Positions 25,502-36,042 of a DNA stretch of 64,000 nucleotides are shown piece after piece (position 1 is the first letter of the stretch; each line of letters opens with the position of its first letter). Source of the stretch: Bdellovibrio reynosensis (GTDB lineage: Bacteria > Bdellovibrionota > Bdellovibrionia > Bdellovibrionales > Bdellovibrionaceae); assembly GCF_022814725.1 (NCBI RefSeq), contig NZ_CP093442.1, positions 3,224,001 through 3,288,000 on the forward strand. The letters are read 5' to 3'. Under the pieces are notes generated by a model. It was given only the letters and a program-made list of their open reading frames with translations, did no database searches and was not told the DNA's origin. The translations under genes were made by a program, and so were the position numbers.

Positions 25502-26053
25502 ATGAAGCATTTAGAAGAAAAAACTTTGTCTAGTGAGCAGATATTTAAAGGACGTTTTCTTAAGGTAGAACGGGACCAAGTCCAAGCTCCCGACGGAAAA
25601 ATCTATACCCGTGAATACATTTTGCATCCGGGCGCTGCGATGATGATTCCGCTTTTACCCAATGGAAAAGTGGTTATGGTCCACCAGTATCGCCATGCTC
25701 CTCGCCAAGTCTTTTTAGAGTTTCCCGCCGGAAAACGCGATCACAATGAAGACAGTCTTTTGACAGCAAAGCGCGAGCTTAAAGAAGAAACCGGGTATGA
25801 AGCTAAAGAATGGAAATTTCTGACAACCATTCATCCAGTGATCGGGTATTCCAATGAACATATTGATTTGTATTTGGCCAAGGATCTAACTTTGACAAAG
25901 CAAACTCTGGATCATGGTGAGTTTCTAGAAGTTGTAGAACTTACTCCAGCAGAACTAATGCAAAAGGTTGCTGCAGGACAAGTCAGCGATGTGAAGACCC
26001 AAATCGGGGCTTTTTGGCTTGATAAAATAATTCGCGGGGAGTGGAATTATTGA
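25502..26053 (+). CDS. Nudix hydrolase, ADP-ribose pyrophosphatase-like
   Basis: A 183-residue cytoplasmic enzyme with a perfect Nudix box: G77-x5-E83-x7-R91-E-L-K-E-E-T-G98. The surrounding sequence ([21 protein letters not shown] before the box, [16 protein letters not shown] after it) matches the ADP-ribose pyrophosphatase subfamily, which hydrolyses ADP-ribose and related nucleoside diphosphates for metabolite clean-up. It lies 16 bases upstream of acnA in the same direction, so both may be co-transcribed. Confidence 0.88.
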   Translation: MKHLEEKTLSSEQIFKGRFLKVERDQVQAPDGKIYTREYILHPGAAMMIPLLPNGKVVMVHQYRHAPRQVFLEFPAGKRDHNEDSLLTAKRELKEETGYEAKEWKFLTTIHPVIGYSNEHIDLYLAKDLTLTKQTLDHGEFLEVVELTPAELMQKVAAGQVSDVKTQIGAFWLDKIIRGEWNY

Positions 26054-26069
26054 GGGGAGGATCCTCTCA

Positions 26070-28751
26070 ATGCATATTCAATCTAACGACAGTTTTAAAA
26101 CTAAAGGCTCTCTTAAATCCGGCGATCGTGATTATACGATTTTTAACTTACAGAAAATTTCCCATCCCAATATTCGTCGCTTGCCGGTGTCATTAAAAGT
26201 GCTCTTAGAAAATCTTTTGCGACACGAAGATGGTTTGCACGTCACGGCTGAAGACATCCAAGCTTTTTTAAATTTAGATAAGGCCACCTTCACCCGCGAG
26301 ATTTCATTTTTTCCGGCGCGAGTCCTGATGCAAGACTTTACGGGTGTTCCTGCGGTCGTAGATTTAGCAGCCATGCGAGATGCCATGGCGTCCTTGCAAG
26401 GGGATCCCAAAAAAATCAACCCTCTGGTTCCTGTCGACTTAGTTATTGATCACTCGGTGATGGTGGATTCTTTCGGGACGCCTCAAGCCTTTGATGAAAA
26501 CGTTAAGATGGAGTTTCAAAGAAACCACGAACGTTATGTGTTTTTAAAGTGGGGTCAGAAGGCTTTTCAGAACTTTAAAGTAGTTCCACCCGGAACTGGA
26601 ATATGCCACCAAGTAAATCTAGAATATTTGGGTAAAACAGTTTGGACTAAGGAAGTTGATTCTGGCAGTTACGCTTTCCCAGATACGTTAGTAGGAACTG
26701 ACAGTCATACCACGATGATCAATGGACTTTCGGTTCTTGGTTGGGGAGTAGGTGGTATCGAAGCTGAAGCAGTGATGTTAGGACAGCCTTTAAGCATGTT
26801 AGTGCCAGAGGTGATTGGGTTTAAAATCGAAGGTAAACTTTCTGAAGGCGTCACAGCGACGGACCTAGTTTTAGTGATCACCCAGATGCTAAGAAAAAAA
26901 GGTGTTGTCGGAAAGTTCGTTGAATTCTACGGTCACGGCCTTGCTTCCATGTCCTTAGCCGATCGGGCGACTATTGCTAACATGGCTCCGGAATATGGGG
27001 CGACTTGTGGGTTTTTCCCGGTTGATGATGAAACCCTCAAATACCTGCGACTTTCTGGCAGGGATTCTGCCACAGTGGCCTTAGTAGAAAAATACGCTAA
27101 AGAAACAGGGCTATGGCGCTCTGAAGAAAGTGAAAAGCATTATCTTTATCAAGACACCCTTTCGCTAGATCTTTCGCAAGTAGAACCAGCTTTAGCCGGG
27201 CCTAAGCGTCCCCAAGATCGTGTGGTGCTAAAAAAAGCGGCGCAGGATTTTAACCAGCAGTTAGTGTCTGGTTTTCAGATTCTTGCAGAAAAAACTTCAA
27301 AAGATTCTTCTGCTGTTTCAGTGGATGGCAGTAACTATAGCTTAGGCCATGGCGATGTCGTCATTGCGGCAATCACCAGTTGCACGAACACCTCAAATCC
27401 ATCCGTGATGATTGGTGCGGGGCTGGTGGCAAAGAAGGCGGTCGAAAAAGGTTTAAAAGTGAAGCCTTGGGTAAAGACCTCCTTAGCGCCAGGATCCCAA
27501 GTCGTGACTGATTATTTAGAAAAATCTGGTGTGCAAAAGTATCTAGATCAAATCGGTTTTAATCTTGTGGGATATGGCTGCACAACATGCATTGGAAATT
27601 CAGGACCGCTGCCGCAGCCGATCGCCAATGCCGTAGAGCGTGGAAATCTAGTCGTCGCTTCGGTTCTTTCTGGCAACCGCAACTTTGAAGGTCGTATCAA
27701 TCCCCATGTAAAAGCAAATTACTTAGCGTCCCCCATGTTGGTGGTCGCCCATGCTTTAGCGGGCAGTATGCAGATAGACATTACTAAAGATTCTTTAGGC
27801 AAAGGTGCTGATGGAAATGATGTTTATTTAAAAGATATTTGGCCAAGCACTTTAGAAATCCAAGAACTCGTCAACAAAACCGTTGAAACAAAAATGTTTG
27901 ATTCTCGCTATGGGAATGTTTTTGACGGTACCGAGGATTGGAAGAAAATCGAAACAACCACATCACAAACATATTCTTGGGATGAAAGTACTTATATAAA
28001 AAATCCGCCTTACTTTAAGGGTATGCAAAAACAGCCAGGAAGCATGAGTAATATCAAGTCCGCGCGGATTTTAGCAGTGCTTGGTGATTCCATAACGACG
28101 GATCATATCTCCCCAGCAGGAAGTATTAAAAAAGATTCCCCCGCCGGCAGATACCTCATTGGCAAAGGTGTGGATCCCGTTGACTTCAATTCTTACGGAG
28201 CCCGCCGAGGAAACGATGAAGTCATGGTGCGCGGAACTTTTGCTAACATCCGAATTAAAAACGAAATGCTTCACGGGGTTGAAGGTGGCTTAACCAAAGA
28301 TAGTTCTGGCGAAGTCGTGTCTATCTATGATGCTGCGATGAAATATCAAAAGGAAAATACTCCTCTGGTAGTGGTTGCAGGAAAAGAATATGGAACCGGC
28401 TCTTCGCGGGACTGGGCTGCCAAGGGTACGCGGCTTTTAGGAGTCAAAGCGGTCATCGCCGAAAGTTTTGAGCGCATTCATCGTTCCAATCTAATTGGGA
28501 TGGGCGTATTGCCATTGCAATTTCATTCCGGCGTAGATCGTAAGAGTTTAAAAATCGATGGCACAGAAACCATTGACCTAGTGGGAATCGAAGAAGGAAT
28601 GCAAGCGCAACAAGACTTGAAATTAGTGATTACAAACAAAGATGGCCATAAGCATGAAATCAAAGTTCGCTCTAGAATCGATACTGCTGTTGAGCTTGAG
28701 TACTATAAGAATGGTGGAATACTTCACTATGTCTTGCGTAAGCTGATGTAA
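26070..28751 (+). CDS. acnA: Aconitate hydratase A
   Basis: TCA-cycle enzyme that interconverts citrate and isocitrate using a [4Fe-4S] cluster. The 893 residues fit the AcnA/IRP1 type. Cluster ligands are C438 (SCTNTSNPS) and C504/C507 ([10 protein letters not shown]), nearly the same numbering as in IRP1. Active-site segments [21 protein letters not shown] (26697 onward, partly quoted), [13 protein letters not shown] and the swivelling-domain [13 protein letters not shown] are intact. A ggggagg before ATG is the ribosome binding site. AcnA enzymes can moonlight as RNA-binding proteins when the cluster is lost; nothing here shows this directly. Confidence 0.97.
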   Translation: MHIQSNDSFKTKGSLKSGDRDYTIFNLQKISHPNIRRLPVSLKVLLENLLRHEDGLHVTAEDIQAFLNLDKATFTREISFFPARVLMQDFTGVPAVVDLAAMRDAMASLQGDPKKINPLVPVDLVIDHSVMVDSFGTPQAFDENVKMEFQRNHERYVFLKWGQKAFQNFKVVPPGTGICHQVNLEYLGKTVWTKEVDSGSYAFPDTLVGTDSHTTMINGLSVLGWGVGGIEAEAVMLGQPLSMLVPEVIGFKIEGKLSEGVTATDLVLVITQMLRKKGVVGKFVEFYGHGLASMSLADRATIANMAPEYGATCGFFPVDDETLKYLRLSGRDSATVALVEKYAKETGLWRSEESEKHYLYQDTLSLDLSQVEPALAGPKRPQDRVVLKKAAQDFNQQLVSGFQILAEKTSKDSSAVSVDGSNYSLGHGDVVIAAITSCTNTSNPSVMIGAGLVAKKAVEKGLKVKPWVKTSLAPGSQVVTDYLEKSGVQKYLDQIGFNLVGYGCTTCIGNSGPLPQPIANAVERGNLVVASVLSGNRNFEGRINPHVKANYLASPMLVVAHALAGSMQIDITKDSLGKGADGNDVYLKDIWPSTLEIQELVNKTVETKMFDSRYGNVFDGTEDWKKIETTTSQTYSWDESTYIKNPPYFKGMQKQPGSMSNIKSARILAVLGDSITTDHISPAGSIKKDSPAGRYLIGKGVDPVDFNSYGARRGNDEVMVRGTFANIRIKNEMLHGVEGGLTKDSSGEVVSIYDAAMKYQKENTPLVVVAGKEYGTGSSRDWAAKGTRLLGVKAVIAESFERIHRSNLIGMGVLPLQFHSGVDRKSLKIDGTETIDLVGIEEGMQAQQDLKLVITNKDGHKHEIKVRSRIDTAVELEYYKNGGILHYVLRKLM

Positions 28752-28765
28752 CTAGACCTGTTCCC

Positions 28766-28857
28766 TATATATATATATATTAGTGTGGGCGACAAAATAT
28801 TTGTTCCACAACTTTCCCCTTTTAAATCAGGGAAGTGCAAAACTTGCCTGATTTAAA
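28766..28857. repeat. TA dinucleotide run and inverted repeat downstream of acnA
   Basis: A (TA)7 run covers 28766-28780. Farther on, tttaaatcagg (28821-28831) pairs perfectly over 11 bases with cctgatttaaa (28847-28857) around a 15-base loop. No T run follows, so it is a weak terminator candidate; it could also be a protein-binding site upstream of the next gene (80 bases away). Confidence 0.5.
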
Positions 28858-28936
28858 TCATTTAGACTTTTGTTAGACCAAGGTACTAAACAGGACTGAA
28901 TACTTTAGCTTCACGATAAAACATTCGATACACCAA

Positions 28937-31891
28937 ATGATGAAACGCATTTTTGTCGCTTTATGCATTATAGGTCTAGCTGCTTCCGCAGTGCTTTTGT
29001 ATTTACAAAGGCACAGAAGCGCAAGCCTTATGGACGAAACTGCATTAGGCCCTCCGTTAGCAGTCTTGCGTGAAATCAAAAACCAAGTTCGTTATAAAAA
29101 CCCTGGTGATATCTTCTGGCAAACGGGAACTGATGGCCAAAAACTTTATAACAAGTCTGAAGTTTTCGTTGATGAAGCTTCGCGCGCGGCCCTTTATTTT
29201 TCGGGAAACCGTCGGGCTCGCCTTGCTGCAAACACACTATTAAAACTCTCGTTGGATCCTAATGATAGCAAATCGCTGGTCTTAGCTTTAGATGATGGTT
29301 CTTTCAATCTTCGTAACGGCGATGACGGTCAGGTCAGTTTCATTCTTAAGGTGGATGAAGCTGGGTTAAATATTGGAACGGATAAACGTTTTGACCTTTT
29401 CGTAAAAAAACGTGAAGGGGGACTTGGACTTGCCATGGCTTCAGGCAATCTTGGCATAGGCGGGGTCAGCGAAAAGCAAGATCTTAAAGAAGGTGAAACC
29501 ATCGTTGTTAAAGAACGCAATAGCCAGTTCGCGGTTAACCAAGCTAGCGAAAAAGTTGAATTTTATATCGAACAAACTTTAGATTCTTCGGTAAAACTTA
29601 TTCATCCTTCTAATAATCAAATCGTTTACCAAAGTAAGCAGCCTCAGTTATTCCAGTGGAGTGGGGGTTCTAATGAAAGAACCTTAGTACAATATTCTTA
29701 CATGCTGGATTTCGCTGAATATCAAGAGGTGGATGTCACGGGTGCTAATCTATATACAATTCCAGCGGCGCTTCGTGGGGAAGTATTCTGGCGAATTGTT
29801 TCTTACTATAAAGGTCTTCCGCAGTATTCAACTGCGGGCTTTTTTAAAGTCGCTGACATCAACGAAGTAGCTATTGACCAGGTGGCCCTGAACTTTATTT
29901 CAAAAGGAAAATGGCAGCTCACCGCAAGTGTTAAAGAAGAACAAGAAAATAATTATGAATTTCAAGTAAGCCAGGCGGCGGATTTTAAAGAAACCTATGA
30001 TGCATATTTAGGAAAACAACCAATGCAGTCCATGGTGGATGTGAGCGGCGACCTTTTTGTGCGTGTTCGTCGCGTGTATGACAGTGGTCTTGTCTCTGCT
30101 TGGTCTTCACCTAAAACAGTACAGGTAAGACCTCCATTAAGTACCCCTGTGCTAAAATTGGACTCCCAAGAGGAATCTCTTCAAGGTGTGGTTGTAGCTC
30201 AAATATCTTGGGAAGCCGATCCTGCAGCAACAGTCTTTATATTACACAGTTCTAAATTTGCAGATTTCACTTCGTTTCAATCCCAAGTCGTGGATGGAAA
30301 AAAAGATTTTATTTTAAACAATAACTTATCAAACCAAATCTATTACCGCGTCCTGGCGCAATCGCCGGAAGGTGAAATGTCGCTGGCCTCGAACTCTGTA
30401 GTGATTAAAGGTTCAAAATTAATTGCTCAGAAGTTAGCTGCCTCAGCGAAAGAAGCGCCAGCGATCAAAGCACCTAAAGCTATTGTAGAAGAAAAAGCAT
30501 CGCCGATTGCAAACCAAGCCCCGGCTGACAAGGCGATTTTTTATACTGAACAAAAAATTGTCTTCACTTGGGAAGGAACGGCGGATTTCCTGCAAATGTC
30601 GTCGGTTTCAAATTTTTCCCAGGACGTGCAAAGTTTTAACGTCAAAGGTAAAAACACCTATGAAACCACTTTCAAAAACCCAACAAAATTTTTCTGGCGA
30701 GTGGTCCACAAGAAACAAAACACTGCGCCTTCAAGATCCCTCAGCGTACTGCCAAAGTCAGATATCTTAATTGAAAGTGTGGATCTTAAATTTGTCGAAC
30801 GTGGTAAGTGGAAAATCCATCCTCGCATCCAAGGGGCTAAGCCAGGCGAAGTCTTTCGGGTGCAAATCGGTAAGTCTTCTGACTTTGCTCAAGCCGTTGA
30901 AGTTTTAGGAAATCTTTCTGAAGGCCTAGCCGTGGATCAGCAAGGAACTTTCTTTATCCGCGCCAAAAGAACAGCGGAAGGGAAGGATATTTCTAAATGG
31001 TCTAACGTGGCGACCCAATTCATTCGCCCACCTTTAGACACACCCGTATTAGGTAAAGATGAAGAAATATTAGCAAGTTCAACATCCATCAATTTAACCC
31101 TTTCTTGGGGTGAAGTAAAAAACGCCAAAGAATATATTCTTGAAATTGATGATACGGCTGTGTTTGGTAACGTGCAGAAGTCTTTCTTAGTGCGTGATCA
31201 GAAATACACAGTTCAACACGGAACCCTTGAACCGGCTTATCTGCGTATCATGGCAAAATCCGCAGAAGGCGAAATCTCACCGCCATCAAAAATCTATAAA
31301 ATCAAAGGTCTTTTGCCCGGCCCTAAAGTAGACCGCTATGAAATTTCTTATGGAAAGCTTGATGAAAAAGGAGACTCAGATAAGGTTCATATTCTATGGT
31401 CGCATCGTAAGAACGCCAAAAAATATATCGTTGAAATTGGCCGTCGCGAAGACTTAAAAGATGCAGAAAAATTCGAAACTGTGAACATCGAATTCTTTAA
31501 ACCCGTGCAAGTTGAAGGCTGGTATTACTTCCGTCTTCGTCCTATTTCAAACTCTGCAGAATTCTTTGAAGCGCCTTCGCAGGTGTACGGAATTGAATAT
31601 CGCAAAGAAAAAGGATTAAGCATTGCTGCCCTTGAACAACCAGGCACCGGCGAAAGTTTCACCGATCCGCAAGTGCGCTTTTCGTGGGGGCAAGTTCTAG
31701 GGGCTGCTTGGTATGAATTAGAATTATCGCGCAGTGCTGATTTTACGAAATCCACTTTACACAAAGTAGAAGCCCGCGATTACACCATGCGACCGGGATT
31801 AGATAAGGGCACCTGGTATTATCGCGTGCGCGGCAGAAGCCCCACCCAACAATCCCCATGGAGCCAATCCACTCATTTCAAGGTCAAATAA
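28937..31891 (+). CDS. Large FecR-domain protein with FN3-like repeats
   Basis: 984 residues anchored or exported by an N-terminal hydrophobic segment (residues 4-22, IFVALCIIGLAASAVLLYL). Residues about 40-220 look like a FecR domain (VRYKNPGDIFWQTG..., SEVFVDEASRAALYF..., LKEGETIVVKERNSQFAV). The rest is a chain of beta-sandwich modules. One block of about 200 residues is duplicated: 'VALNFISKGKWQLTASV ... VRPPLSTPVL' and 'VDLKFVERGKWKIHPRI ... IRPPLDTPVL' share the same order of motifs, and each leads into a 'RVLAQSPEGEMS'-type or 'RIMAKSAEGEIS'-type end. Such proteins usually act in the periplasm or on the surface as binding scaffolds. No partner FecA or sigma factor gene is adjacent. Confidence 0.7.
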   Translation: MMKRIFVALCIIGLAASAVLLYLQRHRSASLMDETALGPPLAVLREIKNQVRYKNPGDIFWQTGTDGQKLYNKSEVFVDEASRAALYFSGNRRARLAANTLLKLSLDPNDSKSLVLALDDGSFNLRNGDDGQVSFILKVDEAGLNIGTDKRFDLFVKKREGGLGLAMASGNLGIGGVSEKQDLKEGETIVVKERNSQFAVNQASEKVEFYIEQTLDSSVKLIHPSNNQIVYQSKQPQLFQWSGGSNERTLVQYSYMLDFAEYQEVDVTGANLYTIPAALRGEVFWRIVSYYKGLPQYSTAGFFKVADINEVAIDQVALNFISKGKWQLTASVKEEQENNYEFQVSQAADFKETYDAYLGKQPMQSMVDVSGDLFVRVRRVYDSGLVSAWSSPKTVQVRPPLSTPVLKLDSQEESLQGVVVAQISWEADPAATVFILHSSKFADFTSFQSQVVDGKKDFILNNNLSNQIYYRVLAQSPEGEMSLASNSVVIKGSKLIAQKLAASAKEAPAIKAPKAIVEEKASPIANQAPADKAIFYTEQKIVFTWEGTADFLQMSSVSNFSQDVQSFNVKGKNTYETTFKNPTKFFWRVVHKKQNTAPSRSLSVLPKSDILIESVDLKFVERGKWKIHPRIQGAKPGEVFRVQIGKSSDFAQAVEVLGNLSEGLAVDQQGTFFIRAKRTAEGKDISKWSNVATQFIRPPLDTPVLGKDEEILASSTSINLTLSWGEVKNAKEYILEIDDTAVFGNVQKSFLVRDQKYTVQHGTLEPAYLRIMAKSAEGEISPPSKIYKIKGLLPGPKVDRYEISYGKLDEKGDSDKVHILWSHRKNAKKYIVEIGRREDLKDAEKFETVNIEFFKPVQVEGWYYFRLRPISNSAEFFEAPSQVYGIEYRKEKGLSIAALEQPGTGESFTDPQVRFSWGQVLGAAWYELELSRSADFTKSTLHKVEARDYTMRPGLDKGTWYYRVRGRSPTQQSPWSQSTHFKVK

Positions 31892-32049
31892 TGGCCAAGT
31901 TATGCTTTAGACAGCATTTTTTTCATTACTCCCCCTGTCGCCCCCGTTCATAGTGCCTATATTTGTTTATAGCCCAACTACCGGCTTTAAAACCCCTGGC
32001 CGGGATCTTGCTTTAAAGCTTCCCATAATCCAATTAAGTCGGAGAGTTT

Positions 32050-32844
32050 ATGAAAGCATTGAAGTACGGAGTGATCGTTCTAAGCCTTCTTGCAGGCCCT
32101 ATGGCATCAGCCTCTTTTTGGGGTAAGGTGAAAAACGCCTTTAATGACTGTAAGTATGATGAAAAAGATTATCCACTTATTTATCAGTACGAAAAATCTA
32201 TTACCAACAAACTGCCGGAACATTTCGCAGGTCGCTTCTCTGAATCCGACTTTAATACGAAGCCTTGGATGAGAGACTTTAAATACGTGCTGGTTGTGAA
32301 CAAAGGCGAAGGTGGTCTTTACGGGCAAACTTTGCGCATCTATGATCACGGTATTCTAATTCACACAGCCAAGGTATCTACGGGGCGCGAAAACCTAGAA
32401 CTTAAACGTAAAAATAAAGAGTGCACGGGGGCCCCGCCAAAATCTTATTGGTCGCAAACACCGACAGGTTATTACACTCCGAAGTTTTTATCGAAAGACC
32501 ACAAATCAAGCTCTTGGGATTCAAGCATGCCATTTGCGGTGTTCTTTGATGTTGAAAATGGTTTAGCGTTGCACGAAGTTTATTCGAAATATAAAGACTA
32601 TCTAGGTGGCAGAGCTTCTGGTGGTTGCGTTCGTCAAGATGCTGGGACCGCAGAGTTCGTATTTAATGCGGTCAAGTCGACTGAGTACGCTATGATTCCA
32701 GAAATCAATGTTGATGGGACACCGGTTTTAGATGAATCAGGGAATGTTAAATATATCTCTCAACAAACTTGGGTGAATCCAAGAACGGGTGAGGCTGTTA
32801 AGTTTAATACATTCGGTACTTTGATCATCGTAGAAGATAACTAG
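32050..32844 (+). CDS. Secreted L,D-transpeptidase (YkuD fold)
   Basis: 264 residues with a signal peptide (MKALKYGVIVLSLLAGPMASA). The catalytic domain carries the YkuD signature: H175 (ALHEVYSK) and SGGC193VR, where Cys193 forms the acyl enzyme. L,D-transpeptidases make 3-3 crosslinks or attach groups to DAP in peptidoglycan. In Bdellovibrio, enzymes of this family are known to remodel both the predator's and the prey's wall during predation, so that role is plausible here. A bidirectional terminator follows. An upstream gap of about 158 bases contains no gene. Confidence 0.85.
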   Translation: MKALKYGVIVLSLLAGPMASASFWGKVKNAFNDCKYDEKDYPLIYQYEKSITNKLPEHFAGRFSESDFNTKPWMRDFKYVLVVNKGEGGLYGQTLRIYDHGILIHTAKVSTGRENLELKRKNKECTGAPPKSYWSQTPTGYYTPKFLSKDHKSSSWDSSMPFAVFFDVENGLALHEVYSKYKDYLGGRASGGCVRQDAGTAEFVFNAVKSTEYAMIPEINVDGTPVLDESGNVKYISQQTWVNPRTGEAVKFNTFGTLIIVEDN

Positions 32845-32872
32845 TTGGTCTTCCTGTCAGTTTAAAAATAAA

Positions 32873-32908
32873 AAACCCCTTTTGATAACACAAAAGGGGT
32901 TTGTTTTT
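32873..32908. terminator. Bidirectional terminator between the L,D-transpeptidase and S9 peptidase genes
   Basis: Perfect 12-bp stem aaaccccttttg/caaaaggggttt with a six-base loop, then gttttttc on the plus strand and an A run on the other side. It lies between convergent genes. Confidence 0.88.
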
Positions 32909-32923
32909 TCTGCGCTTTAAAAT

Positions 32924-35014
32924 CTAGTCTTTTTCATCCAACATTAAGATGAATGCATATTCCGTCGCTGTATCTTTCAATTGATCAAAGCGTCCTGAAG
33001 CGCCGCCGTGACCCGCATCCATATCCGTTTTTAAAAGGATCAAATTATCGCTTAAGTTGTGGTCGCGAAGTTTAGCCACCCACTTAGCTGGCTCCCAGTA
33101 TTGCACTTGGGAATCATGCAAGCCCGTGGTTGCCAACAAGTTCGGATAGGATTTCTTTTCAACATTATCATAAGGGGAGTAGGTACGAATGTATTTGTAT
33201 GCCTCTGGTTGATTAGGGTCACCCCATTCGTCGTATTCTCCGGTTGTTAACGGAATACTTGGATCTAGCATCGTCGTGATTACATCAACAAAAGGAACTT
33301 GCGCCACAATGCCTTTATAAAGGTCAGGACGCAAGTTCATCACGGATCCCATCAATAGGCCCCCGGCACTTCCACCCATAGCGTACACGTTCTTCGCTGA
33401 AGAATACTTTTCTTTAACCAAGTATTCAGTCACGTCGATAAAATCATAAAATGTATTTTTCTTATGGTTTGTTCTGCCATTGTCATACCATTCACGACCC
33501 ATTTCAGATCCACCGCGGATATGGGCCTTTGCGAAAACAAAACCGCGATCCACAAGACTGAAAATATCACTGTTAAACCACGGGTCCATGTTGGCCCCGT
33601 AAGATCCATATCCATAAACCAGCATTGAAGCTGAAGCATCTTGCTTGTGATCTTTGGGCATAATCAAAGATACAGGAACCTTGGTGCCATCACGAACCGT
33701 AACAAAAACGCGAGCTGTTTTATATTTTTCCGGATTATAGTTTGGGACTTCATGGATTTTCTTAAGCACCTGTTGGTGGCTTTTCATATTGAAATCATAA
33801 ACTGAGGGCGGCAGACGCATAGACTCATAATCAAAGCGCAACCATTCAGTATCAAATTCGCGATTGTCACCCACAGACGCCAAATAGCTTTCATCAGCAA
33901 ATGGAATAAAGTGCGAATTTTTCCCGTCAAAACCGGTGATTTCAATTTGTGTAAGGCCGTTTTTTCTTTCTTCAAGCACGACGTGATTTTTGAAGACAGT
34001 GACATCTTCGACATAGGTGTCTTCCCGATGAGGAATAAGCTCTTTCCAGTTCTTATCGTCTGTATGTTGAAGCTCTGCTGTCATGACACGGAAATTCTTA
34101 GCGTTTTTATTTGTAAGGATATAAAAACGACGACCATCATCGGTCACAGAATATTCATGCTCACGCTTACGTGGGTTAAATACTTTGAATGTAGCTTCGG
34201 GGTGGTCCGCACTGATATAGCGAACTTCCGACGTCAATGTACTGCGTGACATAATGTAAATAAACTTCTGCGACAAAGAACCATGAACGTAGGCTGAAAA
34301 AGTTTCGTCCTTTTCTTCGTAAATCAGATCTTTCTTTTTCGTGCGCAGGTTATAGCGGTATACTTTTTCGTTTCTTAATGTCTCTGGATTTTGCTGAGAA
34401 TAAAAAACCGTTTCGTTGTCATTCGCCCAGACTAAGTTGGGCGTGATGTTTTCAAGTTTATCCGGCAGCATTTTGCCAGTTTTCAGATCTTTAAAATAAA
34501 AAGTATAAAAACGGCGACCGACAGTGTCGGCTCCGAATGCCAGCAGTGATTGGTCAGGACTTACTCGTGGAGAGCTGCCTTGATAAAAAGAATGTCCTTT
34601 TGCCAATTCAGGAACGTTGACCAAAATTTCTTCAGGCCCTTTTTCGGAATCCATCATGCGCACGAAAAGGGGATACTGTTGTCCAGCTTCATAACGAACA
34701 GAATAATAATAGTTCCCTTTTTTAGCAGGCACTGACGATTCATCTTCTTTAATGCGTGATTTAAGCTCGGTGAATAGCTTTTCTTCTAACTTCTTCACTG
34801 ACTTCATCGCTTCTGCGGTATAGTCATTTTCTTTTTTTAAGTGGGAGATAACTTCCGGGTTTTCTCGTTCTTTCATCCAGAAATATTCATCCACGCGGGT
34901 ATCGCCGTGTTTAGTGAACGTCACAGGTTGTTTTTTGGGATGAGGATAATCGATTGGCATCTTATGCATACAAGAAACTCCGAGCAAAGCAACTAAGGGT
35001 ATAAGCTTTTTCAT
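32924..35014 (-). CDS. S9A prolyl-oligopeptidase-family peptidase, lipoprotein
   Basis: 696 residues. The N-terminus MKKLIPLVALLGVSC is a lipoprotein signal, with Cys15 as the lipid site, so it is periplasmic or surface-held. A seven-bladed propeller region follows, starting DTRVDEYFWMKERENPEV, typical of oligopeptidase B. The C-terminal alpha/beta-hydrolase domain has the nucleophile GGS549AGG, LHDSQVQYWEP (Asp region) and DAGHGG (catalytic His). The closest type is oligopeptidase B, which cuts peptides after basic residues; most are cytoplasmic, so the lipoprotein signal is notable. A role in digesting prey peptides is possible but inferred. Confidence 0.87.
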   Translation of the reverse strand: MKKLIPLVALLGVSCMHKMPIDYPHPKKQPVTFTKHGDTRVDEYFWMKERENPEVISHLKKENDYTAEAMKSVKKLEEKLFTELKSRIKEDESSVPAKKGNYYYSVRYEAGQQYPLFVRMMDSEKGPEEILVNVPELAKGHSFYQGSSPRVSPDQSLLAFGADTVGRRFYTFYFKDLKTGKMLPDKLENITPNLVWANDNETVFYSQQNPETLRNEKVYRYNLRTKKKDLIYEEKDETFSAYVHGSLSQKFIYIMSRSTLTSEVRYISADHPEATFKVFNPRKREHEYSVTDDGRRFYILTNKNAKNFRVMTAELQHTDDKNWKELIPHREDTYVEDVTVFKNHVVLEERKNGLTQIEITGFDGKNSHFIPFADESYLASVGDNREFDTEWLRFDYESMRLPPSVYDFNMKSHQQVLKKIHEVPNYNPEKYKTARVFVTVRDGTKVPVSLIMPKDHKQDASASMLVYGYGSYGANMDPWFNSDIFSLVDRGFVFAKAHIRGGSEMGREWYDNGRTNHKKNTFYDFIDVTEYLVKEKYSSAKNVYAMGGSAGGLLMGSVMNLRPDLYKGIVAQVPFVDVITTMLDPSIPLTTGEYDEWGDPNQPEAYKYIRTYSPYDNVEKKSYPNLLATTGLHDSQVQYWEPAKWVAKLRDHNLSDNLILLKTDMDAGHGGASGRFDQLKDTATEYAFILMLDEKD

Positions 35015-35057
35015 GAAAAGGACGTTAGCACTCGAAGAAATGGAAAACTAGTCAAAA

Positions 35058-35085
35058 GCCCTTTGGCATTGCACCAAAGGGCAAG
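35058..35085 (-). terminator. Terminator of the NmrA-like gene
   Basis: On the minus strand a perfect 9-bp stem gccctttgg/ccaaagggc with a seven-base loop is followed by tttt, just past the stop codon of the gene ending at 35093. Confidence 0.75.
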
Positions 35086-35092
35086 TTGATAA

Positions 35093-36028
35093 TTAAATGC
35101 GAGCTTCACCTTCAGGTTGAGGACGGCTTTTGTTAGCACCAACAAGGGCCTTACTGTAGGCGTCTTGAAAAGTCGTACGTGCAAACTCTTCTATCGATGT
35201 CGCCGTCGTGTTTGTTTTATCGCGCTGAAAAGAAGCTTTCATGCTGCCATTGGTAAATGCATCTGAAAGTTCGTTATACCCGTTGGCCCAATCTTCACTT
35301 AAGCCCGCACCAACAAAATAATTTTTCATTTCAGCAGGTGGCACTTCCACATATTCTAGATTTGGCCAATTGATAGCGTCACCAAGAACTCTGATAACTT
35401 CGTCGTGGCAAATATTTCTTTCGCCTAAAAGATGTTCCACGTTGTGACCTTTAAAGGTCGGATTCATTAATAGGAATGCGGCGCGAGCTGCAATATCACG
35501 GGTTGCGATCATCGGCATTTCTAAATCCCCTGGGATAGTACCAAAATAACGACTCATGCTGATGATCGTAGGAATACCTGCTAATAGATTTTCCATAAAA
35601 TAAGTAGGACGCAAGTGCATGATATCTAAGCCAGAGATATCGTTTAAGCGTTCTTCTTGATCATGCAAACCTAAAATGGGACCTGTTCCACCTTCTAAGT
35701 CGGCACCGACAGAACTTAAGTTGACGATTTTTTTGATGCCTGATTCTTCGATGGCTTCAGCCGTCACTTCACCGAATTTATTTTGATAAAAGCGCATTTC
35801 GGCAGCTTTAACATTAGAGGGAATCATGGTGAACGCCACTGAACAGCCGCGCATGGCATCAGTTAGAAAGCCGACGTTATTCGCATCCCCTTGCAGCAGT
35901 TCTGCACCACGAAAGGCTTCTTTGTTTGGAAAGTGTCGAGCCACGCAACGAACTTTTTGACCGTGGGCCAACAGATGAGTCGTAATTTTGGAGCCGATGT
36001 TTCCTGTTGCTCCCATCACCAGAATCAT
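35093..36028 (-). CDS. NmrA-like NAD(P)-binding protein
   Basis: 311 residues. A Rossmann fold with GATGNIG at residues 6-12, followed by HGQKVRCVARH and LLQGDANN, as in atypical short-chain dehydrogenases of the NmrA/quinone-oxidoreductase group. It has NLSSVGAD and LRPTYFMEN, but no canonical YxxxK was found, which fits redox sensors or quinone reductases. Preceded by ataggggg and then the ATG. A 31-base palindrome lies 15 bases upstream, suggesting regulation by a homodimeric repressor such as an HxlR- or MarR-type protein; no regulator gene is adjacent. Confidence 0.82.
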   Translation of the reverse strand: MILVMGATGNIGSKITTHLLAHGQKVRCVARHFPNKEAFRGAELLQGDANNVGFLTDAMRGCSVAFTMIPSNVKAAEMRFYQNKFGEVTAEAIEESGIKKIVNLSSVGADLEGGTGPILGLHDQEERLNDISGLDIMHLRPTYFMENLLAGIPTIISMSRYFGTIPGDLEMPMIATRDIAARAAFLLMNPTFKGHNVEHLLGERNICHDEVIRVLGDAINWPNLEYVEVPPAEMKNYFVGAGLSEDWANGYNELSDAFTNGSMKASFQRDKTNTTATSIEEFARTTFQDAYSKALVGANKSRPQPEGEARI

Positions 36029-36042
36029 AAAAAACCCCCTAT

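Noticed and set aside
28766-28780. (TA)7 run as a phase-variation switch
   Set aside because: It lies between genes, well away from any start codon or recognisable promoter element, so there is no support for switching.
30507-30770. 87-residue frame inside the FecR protein gene
   Set aside because: Out-of-frame shadow within a continuous, well-supported coding region.
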